DNA of 64,000 nt from Streptomyces collinus (lineage in GTDB: Bacteria; Actinomycetota; Actinomycetes; Streptomycetales; Streptomycetaceae): the NCBI RefSeq assembly GCF_031348265.1, contig NZ_CP133771.1, forward strand, positions 2,976,001 through 3,040,000. Direction: 5' to 3'. Numbering within the stretch: the first letter of the stretch is position 1; every line of letters begins with the position of its first letter. The translations under genes and the position numbers were made by a program. Under the pieces are notes generated by a model that made no database searches, was not told the origin of the DNA, and saw nothing but the letters and a program-made list of their open reading frames with translations. Of this stretch, positions 1 to 8,135 are shown piece by piece.

Positions 1-133
1 CCTTGGCGAGGACGTCGACCAGCGCGTCCACGCGGTCCGCGTCCAGGCCGCCCGAGGCGGTGGTCAGCGAGGAGGACCCGACCTTGACGACGATCCTGCG
101 GGCCTCGCCCACGGCCTGTCTTGCCCCTGCCAC
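1..133 (-). CDS. proB: glutamate 5-kinase, N-terminal fragment (runs off left edge)
   Basis: Only the first 44 codons are in the window; the gene continues beyond base 1. Reading leftwards from a GTG at 133-131, the product begins MAGARQAVGEARRIVVKVGS and continues SSLT, which is the phosphate-binding start of the amino-acid kinase fold in glutamate 5-kinase (first step of proline synthesis). Established knowledge: proB lies downstream of obg in many actinobacteria, and obg is 11 kb upstream here, so a wall-polymer block sits between them. The fragment is too short to check the PUA domain or active-site completeness. Confidence 0.8.
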   Translation of the reverse strand, partial: MAGARQAVGEARRIVVKVGSSSLTTASGGLDADRVDALVDVLAK

Positions 134-465
134 GTCGCCGTCCGTCCCCTCGCGTCGATTCGCTCCCTCACCAGGAAATCTACGGGACTGCCGGGCGGGG
201 CGTGGCGCCGGTCCACGTTACGGACGGTGCCGCCCGTGTCACGGGACGGCGGCCGTCCTCGTCCGGTCCCGCCGCGCGCCGGGAATCCGATCTTCTTTTT
301 CCCGGCCCCACCGACGACAGGAACGCTGCCTTCCGCTACGGTCCGACGACACGCGTCGACGACCGCTCCCCACACCCTGACGACACGCGCGTGTCGTCAG
401 GAGGCCGCCGCGCGTTAACCCGGACGGCCGACCTGCGCCGACCCGACGCTCCTGGAGTGACCGCA
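134..465. promoter_or_regulatory. divergent promoter region between proB and wall-polymer polymerase 1
   Basis: No convincing gene was seen in these 332 bases. They separate two divergent starts and hold a perfect 26-bp palindrome at 376-401 (half-site CCTGACGACACGC) and an 11-base copy of its core, GACGACACGCG, at 345-355. The copy starts 34 bases before the matching core in the palindrome at 379-389. This looks like operator DNA for a dimeric regulator; which regulator is unknown. Confidence 0.45.
376..401. repeat. 26-bp perfect palindrome
   Basis: Bases 376-388 are the exact reverse complement of 389-401, with no loop. It lies 65 bases before the chosen start of the downstream polymerase gene. 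With no spacer it is a poor terminator, so an operator is more likely. Confidence 0.6.
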
Positions 466-2499
466 GTGCCCGTACCTCTCCCCCGCCCGCAGGCCCTCCT
501 CAAGGGGCTGGTCACCGTCGTCCTGGCCGCCGCGTTCGCCGCACAGGCGGTCGCGGCGCTGCTGCCCGACGTTCCGCTGCTGATCGCCGCGACGGTGGTC
601 TCCCTGGCCACCGAGGGCGTCCTGTACCGCTGGCAGCGCGGGGTGCTGTCGCTGTTCGCCAAGTCACACGCGGACATCACCGTGCGGCACGTCGTGCGTG
701 ACCTGCTCCTGGTCGTGGCCCTGCTGCGGCTGGGCGAGCAGGACCGGGAGACGGTCTACGTCCCGCTGGTGGCCGGGCTGCTCGTCTTCTACGTGCTGCA
801 CTGCGCGATCCAGGCGGTCTCCGTGCTGGTACGCCGCACCCGCACCCTGCCGGTGGTCACCCGGAACATCGACGCCTCGGCGCTGCGCCTGTCCCCGGCC
901 CCGGCCGTGCTGCTGCGGCGTCCCGGACACCGGCTGCTGGTGTTCGGCCTGCCGGCCACGGCCGGGCTCCTGGCCAGCGCGCCGGGCGACCGGCCGGTGT
1001 ACGCGGCCGCGGGCATCGCCCTGTCCCTGGCCCTCGGGCTGACGGGCCTCGGCATGCTGCTCCTGCGGCTGCTGCCGGGCCGTCGTCCGGCCGGCGAGCA
1101 GGAGGTGCTCGACTGGTTCGACGCGTGGCTGGCCGACTACCGGCCGACCGTGGGCCTGTACTTCTCCGGCGGTGCCGCCTCGGCCTACCAGGCGAACATG
1201 TGGCTGGAGCCGCTCGCCGGGCTGGAGGGCCGGCCGGTCATCGTGCTGCGCGAGCGGTTCATGGTGCAGAAGATCGCCGCGACGGACATCCCGATCGTGT
1301 GCCTGCCGAAGGTGTCGACGCTGATGCACCTGGAGCACTCCACGCTCCAGGTCCTCATCCACCCGTCGAACTCCGGCAAGACCTCCCAGGTGCTGCGGAT
1401 CCCCACGATCAAGCACACCTTCGTCAACCACGGCGAGAGCGACAAGCTCTCCTCCTGCAACCCCTACGCGAAGGCGTACGACGAGGTGTGGGTGGCCGGG
1501 CCCGCCGCGCGCGAGCGGTACGCGCTGGCCGAGGTCGGGGTCGAGGACAAGGACGTGGTGGAGACCGGCCGCCCGCAGCTGGACGGCGTGCTGCCGTACG
1601 CGGGTCCGCCGGCCGGGGCGCGCACGACCGTGCTGTACGCGCCGACCTGGGAGGGCTGGGACGGCAACCCCGGCAACACGTCGGTGGTCGCGGCCGGCGA
1701 GAACCTGGTGCGGGCGCTGCTCTCCGACCCGGGCGTGCGGCTGCTGTACAAGCCGCATCCGCTGACGGGCTCGGTGGACCCGCGTGCGGGCGCGGCCGAT
1801 CTGCGGATCCGGGAGCTGATCCGGGCGGCCAACCGGGAGCGGGCGGCGACGGGCCCCTCGGACAGCGCGGAACTCGCCCGCTGCACCGCCGAGCTGGACC
1901 GGCTCACGAGGTCGGCCTTCCGGGCCGGGGCCGACACCGTGGAGCTGATGCTGGTGCAGTCGGCGCCGGAGCCGGGCCGGGCGGCGGCGGTGGCGCGCGC
2001 GACGGCCGCGTGGGAGGAGGCGTACTGGGCCTCGCTGCCGGAGGGCGAGCACCAGATCATCACGGACGCCCGGCCGACGCTGTACTCCTGCTTCAACGTG
2101 GCCGACCTGCTGATCAGTGATGTGTCGAGCGTGATCAGCGACTTCCTGGCGAGCGAGAAGCCGTACGCGGTGGCCAACACCAGCGGGCTGCCCGAGGACG
2201 CCTTCCGTACGGCGTTCCCGACGGTGGTGGCCGCGACGGTGCTGACCCCCGACGCCGCCGGGGTGCCGGGCCTGCTGGAGACGGTCCGGCACCCGGAGAA
2301 CGACGAGCTGGCCGAGGCGCGGGCGGAGTTGAAGCTGCGCCTGCTGGGCCCGGCGGAGCCGTCGTCACAGGAGCGCTTCAACGACGCCGTCCGGGCGCTG
2401 TGCGGGGAGGCCCGGGACCACCGGGCACGGGTGGCGGACCGGCTGGCCGCGGTGCCCGGCCAGCGCACCGGGACCGCGCTCCCGACCGCACCGCGCTGA
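466..2499 (+). CDS. membrane-anchored CDP-glycerol/CDP-ribitol phosphotransferase (TagF/TarL family), polymerase 1
   Basis: Predicted 677-residue wall teichoic acid polymerase that would transfer glycerol- or ribitol-phosphate from the CDP donor at the inner membrane face. The first ~210 residues are mostly hydrophobic helices. The catalytic half begins near LYFSGG (231) and carries H317 and H322 in IKHTFVNHGESDK, YAPTWEGWDGNPGNTS from 391, KPHP at 429-432 and DVSSVISDF from 552, all matching the glycerophosphotransferase domain. About 100 hydrophilic residues are inserted between KPHP and DVSSV. I chose GTG 466 because GGAG lies 8 bases upstream; GTG 457 is the alternative. It converges on the glycosyltransferase gene 16 bases downstream. 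A paralogue lies at 3928-6042. Whether the donor is CDP-glycerol or CDP-ribitol is not visible; the neighbouring CDP-ribitol-type enzyme favours ribitol. Confidence 0.82.
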   Translation: MPVPLPRPQALLKGLVTVVLAAAFAAQAVAALLPDVPLLIAATVVSLATEGVLYRWQRGVLSLFAKSHADITVRHVVRDLLLVVALLRLGEQDRETVYVPLVAGLLVFYVLHCAIQAVSVLVRRTRTLPVVTRNIDASALRLSPAPAVLLRRPGHRLLVFGLPATAGLLASAPGDRPVYAAAGIALSLALGLTGLGMLLLRLLPGRRPAGEQEVLDWFDAWLADYRPTVGLYFSGGAASAYQANMWLEPLAGLEGRPVIVLRERFMVQKIAATDIPIVCLPKVSTLMHLEHSTLQVLIHPSNSGKTSQVLRIPTIKHTFVNHGESDKLSSCNPYAKAYDEVWVAGPAARERYALAEVGVEDKDVVETGRPQLDGVLPYAGPPAGARTTVLYAPTWEGWDGNPGNTSVVAAGENLVRALLSDPGVRLLYKPHPLTGSVDPRAGAADLRIRELIRAANRERAATGPSDSAELARCTAELDRLTRSAFRAGADTVELMLVQSAPEPGRAAAVARATAAWEEAYWASLPEGEHQIITDARPTLYSCFNVADLLISDVSSVISDFLASEKPYAVANTSGLPEDAFRTAFPTVVAATVLTPDAAGVPGLLETVRHPENDELAEARAELKLRLLGPAEPSSQERFNDAVRALCGEARDHRARVADRLAAVPGQRTGTALPTAPR

Positions 2500-2515
2500 G
2501 CGGCGGCGGACGCGG

Positions 2516-3724
2516 TCAGGCCGCGTGCCGCACCTCCCGCGAGGTGATGACCCGCCGCGCCTTGCGCACCGCCCGGCGTACGAACGTGTCGACGCCGCCC
2601 TCGCGGTAGCCGGGGAAGGCGCGGGCCTCCCGGGGCTCGGCGAGGTAGACGGAGTCGGGGACGCCCGCGGCGCGGTCCCGGAAGTGCGGGTAGGCCAGGT
2701 ACACCCGGCGGCCCTTCCTCTCCAGGAGGGCCGCCGCCTGCTTCTTGGCCTTGACGAACTTCACCACGTCCAGGAGCAGTTCCGGACGCTGCTCGGCGAC
2801 CAGGTGCAGCCGCAGCCGCTCGTGGACCTTGAGGCGGTGGGCGACGCCCTCGGTCCAGTGGGCGTCCATCAGCGGCTTGGCCAGCTCGAACTTGTGCCGG
2901 CGTATCTCCTCGCTGTCCGTCAGGTACTTGGGCCCGAACTGCGGCAGCAGCGTGACGAGGAAGGGCCGGAGCATCAGCTGGTCGCGCCGGCCGCCCGCGG
3001 GGACGAGCTCGGCGATGAGCTCCATCAGGGCCCGCGCGGAGTCGAAGCGCAGCGTGTAACTGCCGCTCTTCGTCACGTGCTTACCGTCGTCGCGGCCGAC
3101 CAGGTAGTAGCAGGTGTGGTCGGCGACCACGGAGACGCCGTCCGCCCGCAGATACGCCTCCATGGTGAACAGGGCGTCCTCGCCGGTGAACAGCGACTCG
3201 TCGAAGCGCATGCCGTGCCGGTCCAGCAGGTCGCGGCGGAACAGCTTCTGCGCGCTGAGCGTGAACTTGATGTTGGAGGAGAAGACGTCCGTCCGCTCCA
3301 CGGTCTTGCCCCACATGGACTTCGGTGCCGAGCGGTTGACGCCCTCGACCTTGCCGAGCACGACGTCCGTGCCCGCCCGGTCGGCCATGCCGACCATGCG
3401 CTCCAGGGCCTCGGGGCCCAGCCGGTCGTCGGCGTCGAGGAAGAAGACGTAGCGCCCGGTGGCCTTGCCCAGGCCGACGTTGCGCGGGCCGCTGGGCCCG
3501 CCGGAGTTCTCCTGCCGGATCACCAGCACGTGCATGGGAGCCCGCTCGGCGAACTCCTCCAGGTACTCCCCCGTCCCGTCCGTCGAACCGTCGTCCACCG
3601 CGATGACCTCGACGCGTGTCGGATCGATGGTCTGTGCCTCGACGGACGAGAGGCACTCGATCAGATACGGCATCGCTTCGTACGCCCCGATGATCACACT
3701 CACATCAGGCTGCGTCACGGTCAC
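2516..3724 (-). CDS. family 2 glycosyltransferase, probably decorating the wall polymer
   Basis: 402 residues. The N-terminal GT-A domain shows the family signature: VSVIIGAY at 8-15, DDGS at 44-47, PRNVG near 80 and the DADD metal site at 97-100. The C-terminal ~200 residues resemble the extended tails of teichoic acid glycosyltransferases, with no transmembrane segment, so a cytosolic or membrane-peripheral enzyme is expected. Start GTG 3724 is preceded by a G-rich ribosome-binding site (GGGGG then AAAC). Position between two polymerase genes suggests that it adds sugars to the same polymer; the sugar and acceptor cannot be read from sequence. A strong terminator at 3871-3907 separates it from the upstream polymerase gene, so it probably has its own promoter. 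Confidence 0.8.
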   Translation of the reverse strand: MTVTQPDVSVIIGAYEAMPYLIECLSSVEAQTIDPTRVEVIAVDDGSTDGTGEYLEEFAERAPMHVLVIRQENSGGPSGPRNVGLGKATGRYVFFLDADDRLGPEALERMVGMADRAGTDVVLGKVEGVNRSAPKSMWGKTVERTDVFSSNIKFTLSAQKLFRRDLLDRHGMRFDESLFTGEDALFTMEAYLRADGVSVVADHTCYYLVGRDDGKHVTKSGSYTLRFDSARALMELIAELVPAGGRRDQLMLRPFLVTLLPQFGPKYLTDSEEIRRHKFELAKPLMDAHWTEGVAHRLKVHERLRLHLVAEQRPELLLDVVKFVKAKKQAAALLERKGRRVYLAYPHFRDRAAGVPDSVYLAEPREARAFPGYREGGVDTFVRRAVRKARRVITSREVRHAA

Positions 3725-3870
3725 GTTTCCCCCTAGTCAATGGGATATTCCCCCCGTATCGCCTCATTCGCTACTTGGTAGACGGGTGATCGAGGCAAGC
3801 GGTTGCCTCGCACACGGGTGTTAGTGGGACAGGTCACACATTGAGCGGACAGGGTCCGGGAAACGACAAG

Positions 3871-3907
3871 AGTTCGGCCCCGAGGAGAAGCTCCTCGGGG
3901 CCGAACT
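3871..3907 (-). terminator. terminator downstream of wall-polymer polymerase 2
   Basis: Perfect 17-bp inverted repeat (AGTTCGGCCCCGAGGAG with its complement) around a 3-base loop, just past the stop codon of the 3928-6042 gene. Confidence 0.85.
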
Positions 3908-3927
3908 CTTCAGTCAGCGGCGGAAGT

Positions 3928-6042
3928 TCAGGCCGTGCCGACCCCGTCCGTGTCACCGGCCGTGGGCACCCGCTGCCCGGGCACGGCGTTCGCCAGCTCG
4001 GCCTCGCTCTCCGCGAGGGCGGCCGCGTCGCGTGACTGCTGGCCGACGTTGCGCGTCTCGGCCTTGAGGGCGAGGTTCGCGACGGCGGTGTTGAACTGCT
4101 CCAGCGAGGTCGGCTCGTCCGGGCCCAGCAGGTACCGCTTGAGCTCCTTGCGGTCCTCGGCCAGCGGGTCGGCGTCCGGTGCGCGGACCGCGCCGAGCAG
4201 CTCGCCCAGCTCGGACGCGCTGTTGGACAGGATCACCGCGGCCCGCACCGCCGTGTTGTTCCGCTTGAACTCCTCCACGCCCACCGCGGCGGAGTCCGTG
4301 ACCGCGTACGGCTTGCCGCTCGCGATGAAGTCGGAGACCACGCTGGAGATGTCGGAGACCATCGCGTCGGAGACGTTGAAGCAGTCGTACAGCCGGGGCT
4401 CGGCGCCGGTGATGACGCGGTGCTCCCAGGACGGGAAGGAACGCCAGTAGGCGTCGTTCCACTCGGCGCGCAGCCGGGCGGCCTCCTCGTGCCGGGCGAC
4501 GTCGATCAGCCCGTCACGGGTGGCCACGGCCTCGTCGCCGCGGTCACCGCCGGAGCCGGACAGCTGGGCGAGCCGGGCCTGGATGCGGTCCAGCTCGGCC
4601 TTGGCCTGCGCCTGGGCGGCGGTGTCGGCGACGAACCGCGTGTTGATGGCGCGCTCGGCCGCGGCCTTCTGCACCAGGGCGGTGATCCGCCGGTGCGCGG
4701 CGCCCGCTTCCTTGCTGACGTTGCCGGTGAACGGGTGCGGCTTGTACAGGACACGGACCGGCGGGTCGGCCTGCACGAGCTGCTTCACGATGTTCTCGCC
4801 GGCCAGCACGACCGAGGTGTTGCCCGGGTTGCCGTCCCAGCCCTCCCAGGTGGGGGCGTACAGCACGGTCGGGATGCGGCCCTCGGGGACGCCCTGCCAG
4901 GTCCGGATCGGGGCGAGCTGGGGGCGCCCGACCTCGACGATGTCGTCGTCGCGGACACCGACGTCGGCGATGGCGTAGCGATCGCGGCCCGCGCGGCCGG
5001 CCGTCCACACCTCGTCGTAGACCTTGCTGTACGGGTTGACGCTGGCGAGCTTGTCGCTGTCGCCGTGGCCGATGAAGACGTGCTTGATGGTGGGCACGCG
5101 CAGCATGTGGATGTTCTTGCCGACGTTGGCCGCGTAGAGCGCGACGCGCACCGTGGACAGGTCCATGTTCATCAGGTGCACCCCTCCGGGCACGCAGATG
5201 ACGGGGACCGTGGTGGGCGCCAGATTGTTCAGGATGGCCCGCTCACGCAGGATGATCAGCGGCTTGGACTCCAGCTTCTCCATGGTGTCGAGCCACATGT
5301 TGACCTGGTAGGCGGAGTCCTTCGAACCGGAGAAGTACAGGACCGTCTCCGGCTTGTACTCGGCCAGCCAGTCGTCGACGGCGGCCAGGACCTTCTCGGC
5401 GTTCGGCGGGATCTTCCGGCCGCGCACGAAGGGCACGAGCGCCAGGACGTACAGGGTGGCCACGGCCACCGTGACGCCGATGCCGATGAAGCCGATCAGG
5501 GCCGACTTGACCTGCGCGGCGACCAGGATGCCGACGACCGCCGCGAGGTCGAGGTGGAGCATCTTCTCGGCGGAGCGGTGCAGCAGCCTGCGGGGCGGAG
5601 CGTCCGGGATGCGGATGCGGGAGGCCAGGTCGACGTTGCGGGTGGCGACCGGCATGCGGCGGCGGTTGCGGATCAGCTGGACCAGCGCGCCGTGCGGGGC
5701 CTGGAGGCCGTAGAAGGCGATGAAGCAGGCGATCGCCCCGTAGTAGATCAGGTTGTCCGCGAGGGACAGCCGGGCCAGCAGCAGGACGAGCAGCAGCTGC
5801 CTTATCAGGAAGCGGATCGACAGGCCGGCCCGCACCTTGCCGAGGCGGTTGATCAGGTAGCTGCCCTTGCGGTGCAGATAGTGGTCCGCCAGGTACGTCA
5901 CGGCGGCCGCTGCCGCGAAGGCTGGAACGCTCGGGACGAGCGCGGCCAGCATGAGGGCGGGGAAGCCCGCCACCATGAGGACCGCCGCGGCCAGCTCGGC
6001 CGCGCTGCCCACCCGGGCGACGCGAATAGCGGTGGATATCAC
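3928..6042 (-). CDS. membrane-anchored CDP-glycerol/CDP-ribitol phosphotransferase (TagF/TarL family), polymerase 2
   Basis: 704-residue paralogue of the 466-2499 product with the same layout: about 220 residues of membrane helices, then a catalytic half with LYFSG at 235, IKHVFIGHGDSDK near 330, YAPTWEGWDGNPGNTS from 395, a KPHP motif near 432 and DISSVVSDF from 564. A lysine/arginine/glutamate-rich insert again separates KPHP from DISSV, so the insert is a shared feature of both copies. Two copies may act in sequence (primase-like and polymerase) or on different acceptors, as TagB/TagF or TarK/TarL do; this is inference. Start GTG 6042 has only a weak AGCAGG upstream. It follows the cytidylyltransferase/reductase gene, with a bulged hairpin in the 174-base gap. 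Confidence 0.82.
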   Translation of the reverse strand: MISTAIRVARVGSAAELAAAVLMVAGFPALMLAALVPSVPAFAAAAAVTYLADHYLHRKGSYLINRLGKVRAGLSIRFLIRQLLLVLLLARLSLADNLIYYGAIACFIAFYGLQAPHGALVQLIRNRRRMPVATRNVDLASRIRIPDAPPRRLLHRSAEKMLHLDLAAVVGILVAAQVKSALIGFIGIGVTVAVATLYVLALVPFVRGRKIPPNAEKVLAAVDDWLAEYKPETVLYFSGSKDSAYQVNMWLDTMEKLESKPLIILRERAILNNLAPTTVPVICVPGGVHLMNMDLSTVRVALYAANVGKNIHMLRVPTIKHVFIGHGDSDKLASVNPYSKVYDEVWTAGRAGRDRYAIADVGVRDDDIVEVGRPQLAPIRTWQGVPEGRIPTVLYAPTWEGWDGNPGNTSVVLAGENIVKQLVQADPPVRVLYKPHPFTGNVSKEAGAAHRRITALVQKAAAERAINTRFVADTAAQAQAKAELDRIQARLAQLSGSGGDRGDEAVATRDGLIDVARHEEAARLRAEWNDAYWRSFPSWEHRVITGAEPRLYDCFNVSDAMVSDISSVVSDFIASGKPYAVTDSAAVGVEEFKRNNTAVRAAVILSNSASELGELLGAVRAPDADPLAEDRKELKRYLLGPDEPTSLEQFNTAVANLALKAETRNVGQQSRDAAALAESEAELANAVPGQRVPTAGDTDGVGTA

Positions 6043-6124
6043 GGAGAAACCTGCTCTTGGGAGGGGTGTGCCGGTCTTGGTTCGAGAATGCGGCTGGTCT
6101 GTGAATATTCGCGAGACTGTATGG

Positions 6125-6190
6125 ATTCAGGCCCCTGCGAACACTCCTGTCGACGAAAACCCGTTAACAGGAGGGCGCAGAGGCCTGAAT
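6125..6190 (-). terminator. bulged hairpin between CDP-ribitol synthase and polymerase 2 genes
   Basis: Outer arms ATTCAGGCC (125-133 of this kb) and GGCCTGAAT (182-190) pair over 9 bp. Inner TGCG/CGCA and TCCTGT/ACAGGA blocks continue the stem with bulges. It could end the upstream transcript or structure the leader of the downstream gene. Confidence 0.5.
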
Positions 6191-6216
6191 TACTGAAGTC
6201 TATTTGGCGCCAATTA

Positions 6217-7713
6217 TTACACGCCGTCCTGCCGGTCCAGCACCGTGGCCAGTGCCTGCTCGAAGCCGGAGGCCCGGGCCGCGCCGGCCGTCGGGTCCTG
6301 CTGGCGGACGTCGATGACGTGGCCGGTGAGCTCGGAGAGCAGCACGTCGAGCGAGGTGCGGGCCACGGCCTCGGAGGACAGCAGGGAGCCCGAGGGCTCC
6401 TGGCCGAAGGCCTTGGTGCGCATGGGCGTGGCGGTGCGCTCGGGGTTGATGCAGTTGACGCGGACGCCGTCGCCGGCCCACTCGTCGGACAGCGCCTGGG
6501 TGAGGTTCACCATGGCGGCCTTGGTGGAGGAGTACAGGCTGTACTCGGCCCGGCCCCGGGTGTAGCTGCTGGAGGTGTAGAGCAGCAACTGGCCCTTGGT
6601 CTCGGACAGGTACTTGTACGACGACCGGGCGATCTGCACCGGGGCCAGGTAGTTGACCTTCAGCGCCTCCTCGATGGTGGCGTTGTCGGTCTCGGCGAGC
6701 TTGCCTATGCGCAGCACGCCGGCGGTGTTGACCACGTAGTCGATGCGGCCCGTCTCGGCGTAGGCCTTGGACAGGGCGTCGTCGACCTCCTCCGGGTTCT
6801 CCACGTGGGTGCCGGTGGTGGAGCGGCCGAGCGCGTAGACCTTGGCGCCGTAGGACTCGGCGAGCTCGGCGATGTCCTTGCCGATGCCGTAGCTGCCGCC
6901 GAAGACGACCATGGTCTTGCCGGTCAGCAGCTCGCGGTAGGCCTCCTCGGAGACCTGCTCGGGCGCGGCCGTGGAGGCCAGCTGGAAGAGCTTGTCGGCG
7001 ATGAAGACGTCGACGGGCTGGGTGACCTTCATGTTGTACTCGTCACCCGCGACGACGTGGATCGGCACGTCCGGCAGGTACTTGAGCACGACGGAGCAGT
7101 CGTCGGTCGCCTGGAAGTTGGGGTCGCCGGCGGCGACCTCGTAGGCCCGCTTGATCGTGGACAGCTTGAAGGCCTGCGGCGTCTGGCCGCGGCGCAGCCG
7201 GGAGCGGTCCGGGATCTCGGTGATGAACTCGCCGTCCTCGCCGTGCGTGCGCGTGACGATGATGGTGTCCGCGGACGGGATGGCCACGTCGACGGCCTGG
7301 AAGCGCTCCAGGGCGACGACACAGTCGTCGATGACGCGCTGCGAGAGCAGGGGGCGCACGGCGTCGTGGAAGAGGACGTTGGCGTCCTCGCCCTCGGCCA
7401 GGCCCTCGCCCAGCGCGGCGATGGCGCGCTCGGTGGTCTCGTTCCGTGTGGAGCCGCCCTCGATGACCTTCGAGACCTTCTTGAATCCGGCCTTCGCGAC
7501 AATCTTCTCGATGTCGGGCACATAACCCGGAGCCATCAGCACGATGATGTCGTCGATCGAGTCGGCGTTCTCGAAGGTGGTCAGCGTGTGCTCGATGACT
7601 GCCTTGCCGGCGATCTTCAGCAGCTGCTTGGGGATCGACAGACCCACGCGCTGGCCGGTGCCACCGGCCAGGATCACTGCGGTGGTACGGGGCTTGGCTA
7701 TGTGCTGGGACAC
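6217..7713 (-). CDS. bifunctional cytidylyltransferase / short-chain reductase (CDP-ribitol synthesis type)
   Basis: 498 residues in two fused enzymes. Residues ~9-245 are an IspD-like nucleotidyltransferase with LAGGTGQRVGLSIPKQ from 15 and a DAVRP motif. Residues ~255-490 are a short-chain dehydrogenase with GGSYGIG at 272-278, NTAG, a serine-rich YTSSSY stretch and the catalytic YSSTK at 394-398. The same domain order is known in Haemophilus Bcs1/Acs1, which reduces ribulose 5-phosphate to ribitol 5-phosphate and activates it to CDP-ribitol; Gram-positive TarI and TarJ do the same as separate proteins. In this context it would supply the two polymerases. Start GTG 7713 has AAGGTAGG upstream; an upstream in-frame start at 7758 is less likely. 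A plain IspD role is unlikely because of the reductase half. Confidence 0.8.
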   Translation of the reverse strand: MSQHIAKPRTTAVILAGGTGQRVGLSIPKQLLKIAGKAVIEHTLTTFENADSIDDIIVLMAPGYVPDIEKIVAKAGFKKVSKVIEGGSTRNETTERAIAALGEGLAEGEDANVLFHDAVRPLLSQRVIDDCVVALERFQAVDVAIPSADTIIVTRTHGEDGEFITEIPDRSRLRRGQTPQAFKLSTIKRAYEVAAGDPNFQATDDCSVVLKYLPDVPIHVVAGDEYNMKVTQPVDVFIADKLFQLASTAAPEQVSEEAYRELLTGKTMVVFGGSYGIGKDIAELAESYGAKVYALGRSTTGTHVENPEEVDDALSKAYAETGRIDYVVNTAGVLRIGKLAETDNATIEEALKVNYLAPVQIARSSYKYLSETKGQLLLYTSSSYTRGRAEYSLYSSTKAAMVNLTQALSDEWAGDGVRVNCINPERTATPMRTKAFGQEPSGSLLSSEAVARTSLDVLLSELTGHVIDVRQQDPTAGAARASGFEQALATVLDRQDGV

Positions 7714-8084
7714 AGGTGACCTACCTTGGGGCGACAGGGAACTTGGAAATGGTCCCACTTGTGGTTACCGCAATGCAAGGTGAGCGACCTCCACCGCATA
7801 TGTGCGCGCAACCCCTCATTCACCTGGTGACGCCGGTGATTGGCGAGACGGTTCCGCCGGCGATGCGGGCGCCCCGGGAATTGCTGTGAGTAACTCCACA
7901 GAAGCGCAGCGGCGCCGAAGCCGCTCGCGTCGGCGGCGACCGGGGACCTGTCCGAGTTCCTTGGACGATGTCCGGTGCACGGTACGCGCTTTGCGAGTGT
8001 GCCCGGCGCCACGGCGACGGCGGCGCCCGTGGAATTCCTGGTCAAGATCCCGCAGCATTTCGGTCTCGGCCGGAGCAATACGCC
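7714..8084. promoter_or_regulatory. 371-base leader/promoter region, no gene seen
   Basis: It lies upstream of the cytidylyltransferase/reductase gene and beyond the phosphatase terminator. Open frames here have no ribosome-binding site or recognisable product. It should hold the promoter of the wall-polymer genes; I could not fix a -35/-10 pair. Confidence 0.35.
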
Positions 8085-8118
8085 GTGAGCCCGGGACTCC
8101 GAGGAGTCCCGGGCTCAC
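8085..8118 (-). terminator. terminator of the PhoD-like gene
   Basis: Perfect 14-bp stem (GTGAGCCCGGGACT and complement) around CCGAGG, 17 bases past the stop codon at 8136. Confidence 0.85.
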
Positions 8119-8135
8119 GCGCCACGCGGGCCGGG

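Noticed and set aside
4420..7719. 1099-codon plus-strand open frame opposite the polymerase and cytidylyltransferase genes.
   Set aside because: Crosses two genes and a hairpin, has no family features, and follows third-position GC bias only.
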